Below are positions 25,161 through 38,522 of a stretch of DNA of 64,000 nucleotides, in pieces. The stretch covers positions 2,402,001 to 2,466,000 of the forward strand of contig JAZGTH010000019.1 in assembly GCA_036877525.1 (NCBI GenBank), read 5' to 3'. Position numbers and translations under genes: made by a program. The notes below the pieces were generated by a model. The model was not told where the DNA came from. It made no database searches and worked only from the letters and a program-made list of their open reading frames with translations. Numbering within the stretch: the first letter of the stretch is position 1; each line of letters starts with the position of its first letter. The stretch is from Chromobotia macracanthus. Its lineage: Eukaryota; Chordata; Actinopteri; Cypriniformes; Botiidae.

Positions 25161-28100
25161 CCACGTATACTATAACTTGTACATTTTTAAATGATTTAAA
25201 TTAATCACAGAGTCACAGATGCTGTTTCCTTTAGACTCCACTGGATATGCTATCTGCAAAAAAAGTTGCAGTATTGTAATGCAGTATGAATCAGTTTGAT
25301 TAATTTATCAAATTCTTAATTGATGATTTTGTCATTTTTTTATTTAGTTTACTGATTACACTAGGCATTTACTATTAACTAATACAACAATCCTGTTCAG
25401 ATACGTGTGGACAACTAATAATCACAAGTGCTATCCATGCTGTCACCTTAGTATGTAATGATGTCATGTGGCTACTTGACTTGTGTCCTGCTACAGCCAT
25501 CATTTGAACAGGTCCATCATTTGAACAGGTTCATGATAAACTAATGAAATTCAAAGAATTCTAATCCTTGAAAAGCACATAAAAGATCCATTACTAAATT
25601 ACTACCTGTCAAAAAGTCACACTCACTCTACATTGCTGTGGTAACTTTAAATGATAACATGACCTCATCTGGTTTGATAGACTATAGTACATAACCAGTA
25701 CTTTTTGTTTAGAGAGATTTAAGGCATCAACACAGCATTATGAACATTTATATTCTTTTAGACTGTGTCGGTATGTGTGTGTACATGCATGAAATCGGAT
25801 TATCCAGGTTTAGCACTTGGATCTGAAACTGTTGCGTAATGAAACAGTCATCTAGGCGTTCAATGCTGAGCTACCATTAGTATTCCAATCCAATGAAATC
25901 ATTTACATGGACTGTTTTTTATTTATGGACTGTGCAGGATACCATATGCTAAAGACCTCTGCTGTTTCATGCTTGTCTGTTTAGCAATTGCAGGATTAAT
26001 GTTATTCTACAGAAGGTCTACATGAGTGACAGTGAGTTTACATAAAACACATGGCTAATTCAGAGTTAAGATGTAATTTCTGGGATCAGTACAAACAGCA
26101 TAGGTTTCATGTGGAATAAATGTGATTTAAATCAGTGCTTTTCCCAACATTTGACATAAACGTTTTGACTCATCACACCTGGAATAATGACTAACCAACA
26201 TGATTGTGAATATAACAGATTCTGACAGAGATTGTACTCTGCGTTATATAAACCAGTGAAGATTAAAGCATTGCATATGCCCAAGGGATAGGCTGAAACG
26301 AAAAAAATCAACAATATCAACAATATAATATAACAAAATCAACAATATAAACAACTTTAATACATAAAAATAGCTGCCATGCAGGGATTCCGAGTACAAA
26401 TTTGTTTTGAGTTATGTGCAAATGTTATCAAGGGCCACATTGATTCTATGAACAGAAAAGCAACAATTTAAAAGTGCAGGAAAGCGTTTCTAACAAACAC
26501 TGTTGATATTTGAAATCAACACCCAAACAAACACATCCCTCCCTTCATTGCCTTCCTCTACACAATTTTTCAAAGACTTACTTGTCCTCTAAATCCTAAC
26601 CTTATTTTACACTAAAATAATATATAGTGTTACACTAGGCCCAAACCTGTGTAAACTTTCAACAGAGGTCCTGCAGGTGTGCTGTATGTTTTTAACAGGA
26701 ACCTTGTCTGAACAAACTGCATTCATTAAAAATCTGCTGTAGTGATTTGGGGGAGATGAGTGATTTATCATCAACTCCTGATGAAAGCTCGGAGCTACAC
26801 TTGTGTAAAGGCTTTTCAGATTTAATTTCTGTCAAGGCTTGGGTTTTACGGGAAACCGCAGAGTGAAAACTTCAGGCCAGCAGGTACAGCCAGGCTTAAT
26901 CCTCACAGAGGCTTCTCAATCTGTTCCTCAAGCCTGGTTTCATCTGAGTCAATCGTCAGTGCATATTTTCATCAGGTTTCAGCTGTAAATCTTGTGAATA
27001 CACATTCAGCTTCATGCTTGATACAAATATCCTTGTTTCAGTGTTTGGGCATTTAAAATTGTGTATATTTTGAACTGCTATCATTTTAAAAGCATCTGAT
27101 GTCAGTTGATGAAACAGAACAAGGCATGACATTATTGTTGAAATCTAAGCATATTACATAAAGCATATGCAAGTGTGCACAAACATATGAGCCTAAGTAT
27201 ATTAATAATTATCAAAACAAAAACATCTATTAAACAATATAAAATGTATCATGTATACATACACCAAGTAGCATACACTTTTGTTAACACCATACATGTA
27301 TGCATGTATGCACCCATACCTTATAAAGACAAGGAATAAATAGAAATAAGTCTTCAATCCATAAAACTCATGGGGAACACACAGGTAGTACACACACACA
27401 CACAGATGGGGAACCAGGTGGAGCTGACAAAGAGCCCACGGACTCAATGGCATCACCATTGCCGCTGCAATAAGTGCCCAAGGTGGAACCAGGGAACCAG
27501 AGGACAGAGGTGGAGGCAGTGAGACTGAGTATAGTCTATATATATTTATATATCCTTTTGTATCTATATTTTTGGCAACAGATGCAGTCTCACATTCCTT
27601 TTGATTTGGATTTGTATCCTGTCTGGTACTCCTGTATTTGATTTTTATATTGCCTCATGTAGAGAGACTATATTACTGCAATGTAAGGGGGGTGTAGACT
27701 TGAGATTTAATTTTCCTGTAGTCACACTCCATTTATAACTCAGTGAGACACATACACAGTCAGCTTTATCATGTCTGCATCTGCTTAAAGGTTTTGACCT
27801 TTGGATACCAGGTTTGTTGAGAAACCTGGGGTGTTTTTGATCTGTGATTTTAAAGAGTTTGTCTGGTTATAATTGGCCAGCTAGCCCCTGCTGGTAGATG
27901 TCATAACTACATGATCTGGCTGCAAAAAGCACCTTTCTCTACTGCCCATGTGACTGGCTCAAAAAAAACTGGCTGTAAATTGAGCTCCCACAAGAAAAAA
28001 AAATGCATATTTCAAGTAATGTAACTGGAAAATCTGGACACCCTGATTGTATTTTCCTCTGGGACCCTTACATCAATACTACTTGATTTGTTGTGGGCCC

Positions 28101-29929
28101 CTCTGCACCTGTGGACCCCAAGCATCATTCCTACCTTTCACCTCAGTATAGCAATGGCTCTATGTCAGCTGAGCAGTTGCCATTACAATGAATGGGAATG
28201 CTAACGGATAAATTTCTCCTGATATAGACCTCCCTGCCTTGCTCTTTAATCAGTCTGTGCAATAAGCCACAGGACAACATTGTTTTTTTGGTTGTTTTTT
28301 GGTTACTTGATTTTTTGGAAATTTGGAAACTACATTTAATCGGTTTACACATTTAAATATTAAACAAACATTTACATTTTAAATGTAAAAAAAACTTCAA
28401 ACATCAAGATTTGGTCAGACATGTGTCAATCCAATGAACCAGTTTAAATGTTGATGGTCAGATGATGGTGTTATGGGCAAACTCAACAAGCAGCAGTTTT
28501 TCATACTCCTGAGCTGAATCAAATTGAAACCTCAGCAGGGGAAATTAATGTAAAATGGGCACAAAAAACAACTTTCTTTTGCTGTATTTACCTTTTGTCT
28601 GCAAAAACAATTCAGTTCATTAGTACACTGGAAGTCTGGTTGACCTTTTTCTCTTTCCCATGACCATCTTTATCTCCCTCATCACTGTATAATTACATCT
28701 GCTACTTTGACCTTTGGAGTTTTACAGTCATACTACTATATCCATTAGACTTCTATCCATCATTGGTGACCTGCTTCAACAGCCTTTAAAAAAATTATAG
28801 TCTTTCATGCCTTGATTATAAATACGTAATTTCAGACTTCTCCACAACACTATGGCCCTGTAGTATGTTGCAATACTTATGATCAGGCACACAACTAATA
28901 GGGTGAAAGGTGAGAATGCTTCTAGGGGCCCACAGATCCAGGAGGGGCCAGTACAGTTCCAGCTTGGTTTATGTAGTATCCAGAGTAATTAGGTCAGTGT
29001 AAAGCATCATAAACATTAAAAACATCATACAAAATAATCAATCCACAAACTCAGATCTGGTATAATGTTTTTAATCAATAAAACTCATAAATAATAATTA
29101 ATCTGTAAATCATTCTTTATGTGATGCATGTATATGTATATGAATATGTGGCTCTATCCGCCTGATAGAAATACTAAGAAGTTTTGTAATGTTTTAATAT
29201 GGATAGGATCAGAAAATCACAATTCAGAACTTAAGACGCTCACTTAAAAGTGTCTAAAATTGAACTTAACTATCCACAATCAGACAACATTCATTTTATA
29301 CATTTAATTTAGAAACAGAATTAAGGGGTCCCATGCGATACAGGTACGGAGTTCCTATGTATGACAAATGGTTATATTCTGTTTATTCTACACTACCTAA
29401 CTGAAACACTGTGATGCATTTTGATTTTTATATTTGTTTGGTCTTTATGTCATACTGCATGAACACAGTTCAAGAGACACAAATGTTTCTCTTAGGAATG
29501 CCATGTTCAACAGCTGTGATATCTTCATGCTATATTCGAGCGACATAATGTTTTTCAGCTCACTTTTATTGTTTTCATTTCCTTGGACTTGTGTATCTAA
29601 ACACAGATCTGAGAAAAAACTTAAGGATAGAAAAATCCAAGACGTCTCCCCCTTGTGGAGCTCTGTGGTATGCAACACATTTCAGTTTTAGTTCATACAC
29701 ATAAGTAGAAACTTTGATTTTTGAATGGTGTTTACTACATCTGTTTGGGTTACAAAGCTTACAGTTTAACAGAGAGTATGTGTGTGTGTGTTTAGACCTA
29801 AAAAATACTCTAAGATAGTAATAGTAATCTGTGGATAGTAATCTTTTAATCAGTGTCTCGGCATGCAGGCTTTTCAGACAGCACTCTAGCTAGTGACTAA
29901 TTGCTTAATTACATTAAGAGTGACACATA

Positions 29930-30035
29930 GTTTAGCTCCAACCCTATAAAACTTAATCAGTTTTATAAAAAAATAAAACTGATTAAGGTTGGAGCTAAAC
30001 TGCGGGACACTGTCCATCCAGGAACAAAGTTCACC
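29930..30035. mobile_element. Fold-back repeat with bulged 28-nt palindrome
   Basis: The left arm is GTTTAGCTCCAACC (29930-29943) plus TTAATCAGTTTTAT (29953-29966), interrupted by nine extra bases. The right arm (29973-30000) is the exact complement of the two halves joined, after a loop of six A. The following GGGACACTGTCCATCCAGGA resembles the far end of the cyprinid repeat at 15090. It appears to be a collapsed inverted copy of that family. Confidence 0.7.
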
Positions 30036-31010
30036 ATCCATGCCCAATTTGTGTTTAAAAGGTTTTACTCAACCTTTAAATGTACAGATTTACAGAATCT
30101 GATGTAATTAACAGCTAAAAAAACAACACACTAATTTTAAACATTTCTTCAATTTTAGCTTTCACAATTAAAAAATATACTATTAATGACATCTGAAATT
30201 ATTTTGTAATGATGGTTTCATATTGAGCAAAATGTTTAAAAATAAGGTCATCTCAAAAAGTATGTTTACTTTGAAAGTGTCTGCCGTATCGTATTATAAC
30301 ATTGTTGGAGGCCAACAAGTCGAAATATAATATCTTATTTGTCAGTTTTTCGCTGCTGTTCGAAACAGAATTTTGACAGCCCGTCTTTTAGCATCTCCAC
30401 CACTCATTCAGATGTGACAACCCATAGCAGTGCTCCCCTTAGCAACAGCAGCTGAATGTACCCCTTTCACCTCTCTATTATAACACAAGCCAGACCCCCA
30501 GCAGAGAACTTACACTCTTATCGTTACATTTTTGCATGAAGTCCAAATCAATCAGGTCTGTGGAATCTAGCCAGTAAAAGAGCAAGAGAGCCCTGTCTCA
30601 CATTATAATACATGCCTACAATATTCAGCTCCTACAGGAAGAAGTTTGTAATAGAGGATGTTTTAAAGTTTATTTACATGCCTTTAATAGAGTACAAGGT
30701 CTGCTTTGTCTTGTTTTGAATACAGAACAAACAAAATGTTTTTTTCCACCTCTAACTCAAATAGGAGTTTAATGAAAGCATTGTTGCTACTCAAGGTCAA
30801 CAGACTAAATTAGTTTCCAACCCTAAATGCCTAGGATTTTTAAATGATGACCGGATTTCCTTTAGGCCCCATATAAAGATATTTGTGTTTTTCTTTTGTG
30901 TCCGAATTGCTCTGCGCTGCTGTCCATACTGGAGATTTTAAAGAGACTAACCACTGAGTTAAATATAGGTTAAATACGTAAAATGGACCTCTGCGGAGGA
31001 CATAAAATGG

Positions 31011-31124
<114 letters not shown>

Positions 31125-31554
31125 TAAACCTTTTGGCCCAACACAAAACTCTAGACCAAAACTCTAAACTGCTTTTTTTGTGCAGTTCTACTGTATTTTT
31201 GTACTGGGGTGCAGTCTGCTTGAAAAAGCAGGAATACCATTTCTCACCAGTCATTTGGAGAGGCTTCCTTAAGGACCCTATGGGGAGTCGTGTTGACTCT
31301 CATGACCTGCCGTGACTGTTATTTTATTCTTTGGACTTGATTGTTCCTCAAAAAATGTCATTTGTTTGGCTACAGCATCCTGCTTCTCAAACATGCTACT
31401 GTTCATTTATTTCACTCGTAAAGGCTAAAACCCCCTCACACATAGCACACGTAAATTGCTCAGCTAACCTTTAAGCACTGCAGTAGTGACTTATTTCATG
31501 ACATTTTTACTTGTATATAGGTTATGCAACTGATGTTTTTTGAAATGTTACATG

Positions 31555-31827
31555 TAAAGGGATAGGCCACCTAAAAATTGCAAAAATGATAATTCTATCA
31601 TTATTTACTCACCCTCGTGTTTTTCCAAACCCGTATGACTTTCTTTGCTCCGTGGAACACAAACAGAGATGTGTGGGCAGATTGTTGCGGACTGACAGCT
31701 TCAGTCACCATCTTTACTGTGTATAAAAAAGCAGCACGAACATTCTTACCCAGTCATGCAGGTTTGGAACAACATGTGGGTGAGTAATGGACAACAAAAT
31801 TGACATTTTTGGGTGAAGAAACCCTAA
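31555..31827. mobile_element. Fold-back MITE, GGATAGTTCACC family, copy 1
   Basis: It opens TAAAGGGATAGGCCACC and continues with TTATTTACTCACCCTCGTG. It closes with GGAACAACATGTGGGTGAGT, then TTTTTGGGTGAAGAAACCCT, the inverted counterpart. I know this layout (ends pairing GGATAGTTCACC with its complement, internal TTTACTCACCCTC and TATGACTTTCTTT) as a very common cyprinid non-autonomous element. It has no coding capacity. Confidence 0.85.
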
Positions 31828-32643
31828 CATTATTTGTAAGCCACATGGGCCATCTGTTATATACAGATATTTGAAATATCTTGATTTGTGACATGTTTAG
31901 TCTAGATATTGCAGTCAAAAAGGAGACAACAGTGTTTACAGTGAAACTTAATACGACTGTGTATAACTGAAAACGTGCTGTGGAAAATCTCATAGTTTGT
32001 AAATTGATTTGATCCACTATTGCTCAGAGAGTAAAGGATTCCAGCACATCTGCTAATGAAACGCGGGGTGTTTAGATGAACAAGCTGTGATTTCTGCTCT
32101 TCATTTGCGAGTTATGAGTATGGATGAAAGATGGACATAGGTGGTAATGTTGGCATTCCACGTGGAGGCAAATCACCAGTCACTGGTGCCTGTGCTGCTA
32201 GTAGAAAGGTCAAATCCCAGACATCGTGTTGTGCATAATGATGCCAGGCATGATAAATAGTAACTTTTACTTCCATTTAAAGTGCAAATGCCCATGACAA
32301 ATGGAAGTTAAATACATTTTACTCTAGCCATTGGTGGGCTGAAAAATTATGACATTCAGTATGTTATCAATGGGGCCCCATCTGGGCCCCTATACGTTTT
32401 GTTTTTGGGGAAATTGTTATTGTATCTTTATCTCTCTCTCTTCCTATTTCTCAGGCCATTCATGTTAGTAATAAATACCAATCTTTTGCCTAATGGTCTC
32501 TGAAAAGACATTCTAGACGTCTACTTCCCACAGTAGCTAAATAAGGGGCGCTATCGTTGACATGTCTCAATATGGGATTCTGTAGTTCACATTAGAAGAT
32601 GTCTCACTAATAGCAGCCTAAAAAGCCATGCCCTCTGTCAGTG

Positions 32644-32701
32644 CAGTTCCCAGTGGACTGTGTTGTTGCAGTTAGAGGACAACACAGTCCACTGGGAACT
32701 G
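32644..32701. repeat. Perfect 23-bp hairpin, 12-base loop
   Basis: Arms 32644-32666 and 32679-32701 are exact reverse complements (core TTCCCAGTGGACTGTG) around loop TGCAGTTAGAGG. The arms are balanced in G+C, unlike the AT-rich hairpins elsewhere in the window. The size would suit a small fold-back element or a miRNA-like precursor, though the exact match argues for a recent duplication. Confidence 0.85.
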
Positions 32702-32737
32702 AGAATGGAATCTGTCTCTGTGAGACTTGATGGATAG

Positions 32738-33328
32738 ATGTGTTTAAAGACTGTCATTACTGTAATATCCCCCTCTGGGGTTGTTTTTAATAGATGTTTT
32801 CTACCGCATTCTTTAATTGCCAATAAGAAAACTGTGAACCATCCCATAATTATGAAGGAATTATTCATAATTAAAACACAGAATCAGCAGGGACTCTTTA
32901 AAGTACTGTTAGGGGACAGATATTGGCATACACACTACTTCGCATACACATTGATAAATGAATTGCTATCCAGCCTACTTAAGCTGGTTTACTGTAAAAA
33001 CATTTCCCATACACTCTCTCCTGCACTGCAATGCCAACAACAACTTGCCTATTTTACACTGACATCTTCTAAGTGTATGTTGCCATTGGGAACTTGGGAA
33101 TTGTATGGTTTCACATGGGGTGTAAGTTTGGTTTTACGAACACTAGTAGGAACATTTTACAATCAATATAACTATATTGTTGCATGGGTACACACAGAAA
33201 TCTTTAATTCTGCGAAACATGCAAAAGTTTCTTTGCTAGTCCACACTGTAAAAATTAAAGGTGCCTCAGATATCTTGTTAAGTACTTCAGGAACTTCAAA
33301 AAGTGCCTCAAAACTCTTTCTCTTATAA
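32738..33328 (+). other. Unassigned 196-codon open frame
   Basis: An ATG-initiated frame in AT-rich DNA starting 36 bases after the 23-bp hairpin. The translation has no domain, transmembrane pattern or transposase motif that I recognise. No promoter, splice site or poly(A) signal ties it to a transcript. It is unusually long for this composition, but I have no positive evidence of coding. Confidence 0.2.
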
Positions 33329-34690
33329 TAGAGTTAGTGGTGTAACCATTGACAGTCTTTGCAGGTCTTGCAGGAACTTACGGGATCCTTTAAGCACTTT
33401 GTATGGGACCAAATGGGGACTGTTAAATCACATATAATGACTTACAGTCAGCTTTAGTTTTATATTCAACGATTACATCATTTCAGTCATCCATGTTACA
33501 TAAACTGTTTGTAATATAGTACTTAAATTTATTTTTCAGTTCATTTACTCCCTTTTTTGTCCTCAGAACATCCAGTACTTTGTCACTGAAAAAACAAGAT
33601 ATTCCTAATAATAAAATAACTTTTTCTTCAGGATTTAGTAATTTCTTATTGGGATTATATTGGCTTGTCCGTAGATTGACTTATACTCCTCGGGTATTTA
33701 TTTCTCAACTTGAAAACTGAAATGGTGTTTGCCAGTCAGGCCTTATTCATAAAACACAAGCAGAAAATGAATAAATAAATACATTAATTAATCATTAAGA
33801 ATATTATTTATAAGTCAGTTTATGAATTTTTATTCATTTATTTAACAATTAATGCAGCAATGTTTTCTGCATGCCTTTCATGAATACGGCTCAATATATG
33901 CAAAAGAGCAGCTGTGAGATTTTGTCATGCTTTTCCTTGGCGCTTATGATTTTTTGTAGTTTTGTAAACTTCATTTTCATTGACTTTCTAGGCACGTCTC
34001 AAATGTGAGGCAGTGGACAACAGTATAGTAAAAGATGGGCATGATTTAGCATCAGATATCACAGAAGAAGATGAGGATGTACCCTGTGACCCAGTACAGA
34101 CAGAACAAATGATCAAGTCTTGCAATATATTACTCTATAAACATGCACCTGCTACTTCATTACATCATTACATTACATGCTGTTTCTGAAGAACTACATT
34201 GATAGCGAAAGAATAATATTTTTATCAATATTATTGCATTTTTGTTTCTGAGTGTTTATTTAATGAAACCTTGCCAGGTATATGAAATAACTGTTTTATA
34301 AAAGCAATAAGTCTGTGATTTATAGTGAAATTAAGAGCAGCGCTCCACAATGTGCCTAACAATGCCCATTAGCTGTTCTAAAATCACTATAAACCATGGA
34401 TTCTTGTTATTGCTTTATTTTGAATATATATTGCTGGATTTGGTTTTCAGTTTGTTTATTTAAATGTCAGTAGAAGGCTCAATAGACAGTAAGGGGGAAA
34501 CAAACAAGAAATCAAATTGGAAAATGGTGCCTTAAAGCACCCAATGTGGTTCCAGACCATTCTTAATAAAAAGGTTCTTCAAGAAGACTTTCATGGTTCC
34601 TCAGAGAACCGCATTTTTAACGAAGGTACTTTAAGGTTCTACTGAGGGTTTCGCCGGTGAGGCAATGTGGATCTTATAATTTTTACAGTG
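33244..34690. mobile_element. Possible element bounded by CACTGTAAAAATTA inverted repeats
   Basis: CACTGTAAAAATTA at 33244-33257 has its exact complement at 34677-34690. Close to each end, GGTGCCT/GGTTCCT motifs and AAGGTTCTTCAAGAAGAC recall a teleost repeat with CACTGTAAAAA ends (memory). No clear target duplication is visible, so these could be two separate small copies rather than one 1.4-kb element. Confidence 0.35.
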
Positions 34691-36132
34691 CATATATGTG
34701 GGTTGACATTGTTCTGAACTCAAACAACATTTTATTAACACATTTATTTGGTACTGTAGAGACTGTGGAACTGTTTCTTTCTCCACAGTTGATGAGTTGT
34801 TTTTGTTTGGAAATACTTGTTTTGAGTATTTATATGTGTTTCTACTATTGTGCCCAAATTACATCATTGTCCATCATTTTTTTTACACATAATAAAAAGA
34901 AAAATATTTTGACATGTTTAAAAGCATTTAATTTGATTTTAAATCTTTTTATTGTAAATTCAAGCCATTATCTCAAGTCAATTTGTAGCTACATGTAAAG
35001 TTCACTGCTGCTAATCAGTGATCACTGGAAATATTTATGAGCACTATTTAGTTGTATTCTAACTTTGCTAGATATATGGTAGGTCTCTACCATTGATACC
35101 CAAATCTATGCCCAAAAGAAACTTTAGATCTAGACAGTGGAGACACCTCTTGGTCCATTGTGCAGGGCTGTAGCTAGTGAAGTTCAGGTACTGCAATTTC
35201 TAAATTTTATTTTCGAAAAGGTAGGGGGCTTAGAGCAGTATACACTCAGGGGTCTCATAATTCCTGGCTACAGTGCTGATGGTAAGACATTAACATCGGG
35301 GGAGTGCACACTGAGTTACTTTGGGAAACCTCCTGCAAGAGTTTCTCAAGTCACCAGAAGCACTTCCTAGACAAGAGAGAACAGCTTAAAGTGCCTGATT
35401 ATGCTCATTTTTTTTCTTGATGAAGGCCAGCATGTGGGTCAGCAAGGCCAACCCATATCAAATGCCATTTAAAAACATGCAATCATTAGAAATGCTGTGT
35501 GTTTTCTCTGCTTTCACAAGACAATATATTTCCAGAGAAAATTTTTATTGCTCGAATGTTGCGAGACTTAAGCAAAAGTTTCCATTTAATCTCACTGCCG
35601 TCTACGAGAAATAACTGAGATGGTAAAGATATCTCATCTGTGCTTTTTTGTTATAGATTGTATTAAATACAGCATAACATGTTTGTCTTATGATATGTAA
35701 ATCTTCATAACTAACATGAGTAAGAAAGTTGTCTCACTTGTTCTGTCTAAAGACTCTGTAAAATCTCTGTAACAGATGGAACTGAAGTGTCAGGCCCTAG
35801 TCAGAATGATGGGATGGGAAACAGGGCATGGAGACCTCCCTGAAAGATAACAGCCACTACGTACTAATTTGTCAGGTGATGAAAACTTGTCTGCTAATCC
35901 TGAACATAGCCAGATATTTTAATAAAGTTGTACTGCATAGCATTACTCAGACTCTGTCATTTATAGATACTCTCCAGACCTCTGTGAGCATGGAATGAGT
36001 GTCTGTTTGGGGTATGCAGCTAGTAAATAAATAACATGCAAGCTAATTTGATCTGCTGAAGACATTATTCAATGAATGTGGTTTGAATATTATTTTGCCA
36101 TGCTTATAGCAGAACTGTGGTTTGCACACACA

Positions 36133-36160
36133 TTTTGACAGCTTTTCATAGCTGTCAAAA
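36133..36160. repeat. 11-bp hairpin with nearby third copy
   Basis: TTTTGACAGCT and its complement flank a six-base loop, and CTTGACAGCC follows about 15 bases later. Confidence 0.6.
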
Positions 36161-37956
36161 AATGTAAGCAAAACTTGACAGCCATTTCAATGTAATATTA
36201 GCTGATGGGGATTTTTGTATGCAAAAATGAGTGCTTATTGAACATAATTTGATATCCTATTAGATTACATATCTTATTACAAAATCCTATTAACTAAAGA
36301 TGCTTTCCTGTCTATTGTAACAGCCACTAACCCATGCTGATGAAGGGAAACAACTGTCATTAACTCATTAAGGTCCAGAAACAGAATAATCCAGAATAAG
36401 TGTCCAGAGTGCCTTTAGATGTGGGAACTTAGGTTAAGAGGATCTGTTCCTTTGACAAACCAAAGATTAGTGGTCTCACAGAGCCATGAGATCCTATAGG
36501 CTCTGACACATTCACATACTGTCTGTTCTGGAGAAAGATAAATGCTTAGGTCAGATGTGTTCCGGAAACCATTATAGACAATCTAAGCAGCAGCATTCTG
36601 CATGGTTCTGGGGTTGAATGAGCTACTTGCAAATTGATAACAAGTAGAAATGGACACTTATGTCACTTTTATAGAACTCTAAAATCTAAACTATGCTGCC
36701 ATCTCCTGGTGCAACCTCATTTCTTTGTGTTCAGTCATTGAAATGTGTTAAGTTTAACAGTCATTGCTGTACAATTACAATTAAAGATTCCAAAGGTACA
36801 GTTGTATCATTAATGAATTCATATTGAGAGACTAGATTGCATTATTAAATTTGCAAGAGTCAAAGTGTTGCAGGAAAAGGGTCAACTGTAACACATGAAA
36901 AATGACAATAATCCATTTTCTTAATCTGGTTTTTTTTTGCGTTTAATTTTTTACTTATTATTTTCCAGTAAGGGCACACCTCACATAAATAATTTTACTG
37001 CTTAAATATTTTCTTATATTACCAAATAGTTAGCTGTCAGTCAGAAAAAAATGTAAATCAATCATAAATACAAACTAAGTAAACTAATTACATGGTCTCC
37101 TAAGTATAATTAAGCAAATATGGTTTATTTTATTTAAATCTTTTTCCAAAAAATAAATTGATTAGCTGACAAATCAAAAACAGCTGGCAACCAGATACTT
37201 TAATCAAATATGACTGTTAATGGTATATTTTAAAGATCGCATTTTTATTTCATAACTTTCTTTAATTTCATAACTTTTATAACACATTTTTTTTCATAAC
37301 TCTAAGTATCCCCACTTCATGACCATGATTAAATCTTACATGGTAGATACCAGCTATAAGCGTGCACACATTTAAGTTATTCATGTCAAATTTTTGCCAG
37401 CAACCTGGAAAAAAGTTAGTTTAAAAGGCATCAACACTGAAATGGAGAAAAATATTGGACATCCATGTCCATTTTCTTCATCTGTAATCATCAAAGAACT
37501 CAGAGCACCATTTTGTTGTGTGTCTTGATGGTTAGTGACAAACAAAATGGTCATAGTTGAAAAAGGGAAAGACCAGCTTTTTCTTTTTCCTCCACTTATG
37601 CACCATTTGCTTTATAATTTTCGCAGCAAGTGGAAGGGATTGCTTATTAGACGCCTCCGCTAATCAAGGCCTAATGGACACAAGGACACTTCACCAGTAA
37701 GCGGCAACTTCAGGAAAGGGAAATTGATTTTATTAAACTCAGAAACCTTTCATTTGATTCTACAGTTAATTTTCCCAGCATGATACACAGAAGGCTGTCC
37801 GCAGTGTTTGGTTAATTTAATTTACTTTATAGATTCAAGATTTTGCTATTTTTGGGCAAGTGTAAGAAGGATACAGAAAGCCATTTCATTCAGTTGTTAG
37901 TACTTTCAAAAAGGCATACAGGACATATATACAAACCTTACACAGCACAATGACTT

Positions 37957-38014
37957 TTAAAGGATAAAATAAAAATGTTATCATCATTTACTCACCCTCA
38001 TGTTGTTTCAAACA
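37957..38014. mobile_element. Half copy of GGATAGTTCACC-family MITE
   Basis: TTAAAGGATAAAATAAAAAT followed by TCATTTACTCACCCTCATG and TTGTTTCAAACA matches one arm of the family seen at 31555. No second arm was found. Confidence 0.65.
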
Positions 38015-38087
38015 TAATTTTTTGTTTTATAAGAAATGAGATGTTAAAAAAGAGATGTTAGGCAGAATATCACAAGGAGCTAACAGC

Positions 38088-38114
38088 CTAATTGTCACAA
38101 TATGTGACAATTAG
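38088..38114. repeat. 12-bp hairpin, 3-base loop
   Basis: CTAATTGTCACA and its complement TGTGACAATTAG surround ATA. Confidence 0.75.
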
Positions 38115-38423
38115 AGTACAAATAAAATCATGTTAGGTTCACAGGTTGTTGTACATGATAATATGTTTGGTCAAAAACATTTAAATCAAATTCAAAACAG
38201 ATTCATGTAATTGTATTTTCATACCCATTAAACAGAACAGACCTTTGATTTATAGCATTTACTTTTCCTTACAATCTTTATTCAGAATCCCATGTTCAAT
38301 ATATCCAGAACTAATTCAGAGATGACACTGAATAAACACATTTGTTCTTTCATTATTTTTTTATTAGTTTCTGCACCCCCAGATTTATCTTACTGCTGCT
38401 GCTGTTGTTTAAATTAGGCTGTA

Positions 38424-38522
38424 ATGTTGTCCAAAGATAAATGCTCACCTCGGATGGGCGGCAACCCAGGAATTGTGATGTACCAGCGTGCCCTGATGCC
38501 AGAGGAGCAGGAGGAGAGCTGA
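38424..38522 (+). other. Unassigned 32-codon frame behind an acceptor-like site
   Basis: A CTG/T-rich tract ends in AAATTAG at 38417. An in-frame ATG at 38424 leads through PRMGGNPGIVMYQRALMPEE to a TGA at 38520-38522. The composition looks protein-like and differs from the flanks. On the other strand the same spot offers a donor-like CCGAG|GTGAGC. I do not recognise the peptide. It could be a terminal exon of an unknown transcript, a retrocopy fragment or chance. Confidence 0.2.

Larger units (their letters stand above)
18691..31010. other. Upstream non-coding interval, first part
   Basis: No gene was recognised in this AT-rich stretch upstream of vegfc. It contains a 19-bp hairpin (20204-20252), a GC-richer patch with a poly(A)-like signal (20640-21080), a TTATG-rich decayed repeat (about 22420-22495), a Tc1-like remnant (24906-25160) and a bulged palindrome (29930-30000). 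Open frames here, such as 21715-22023 on the minus strand, match nothing I know. Confidence 0.7.

Noticed and set aside
36360..36650. LINE-like fragment (GCAGCATTCTGCATGG string)
   Set aside because: Only a vague resemblance to fish retroelement text; no reverse transcriptase frame or ends.
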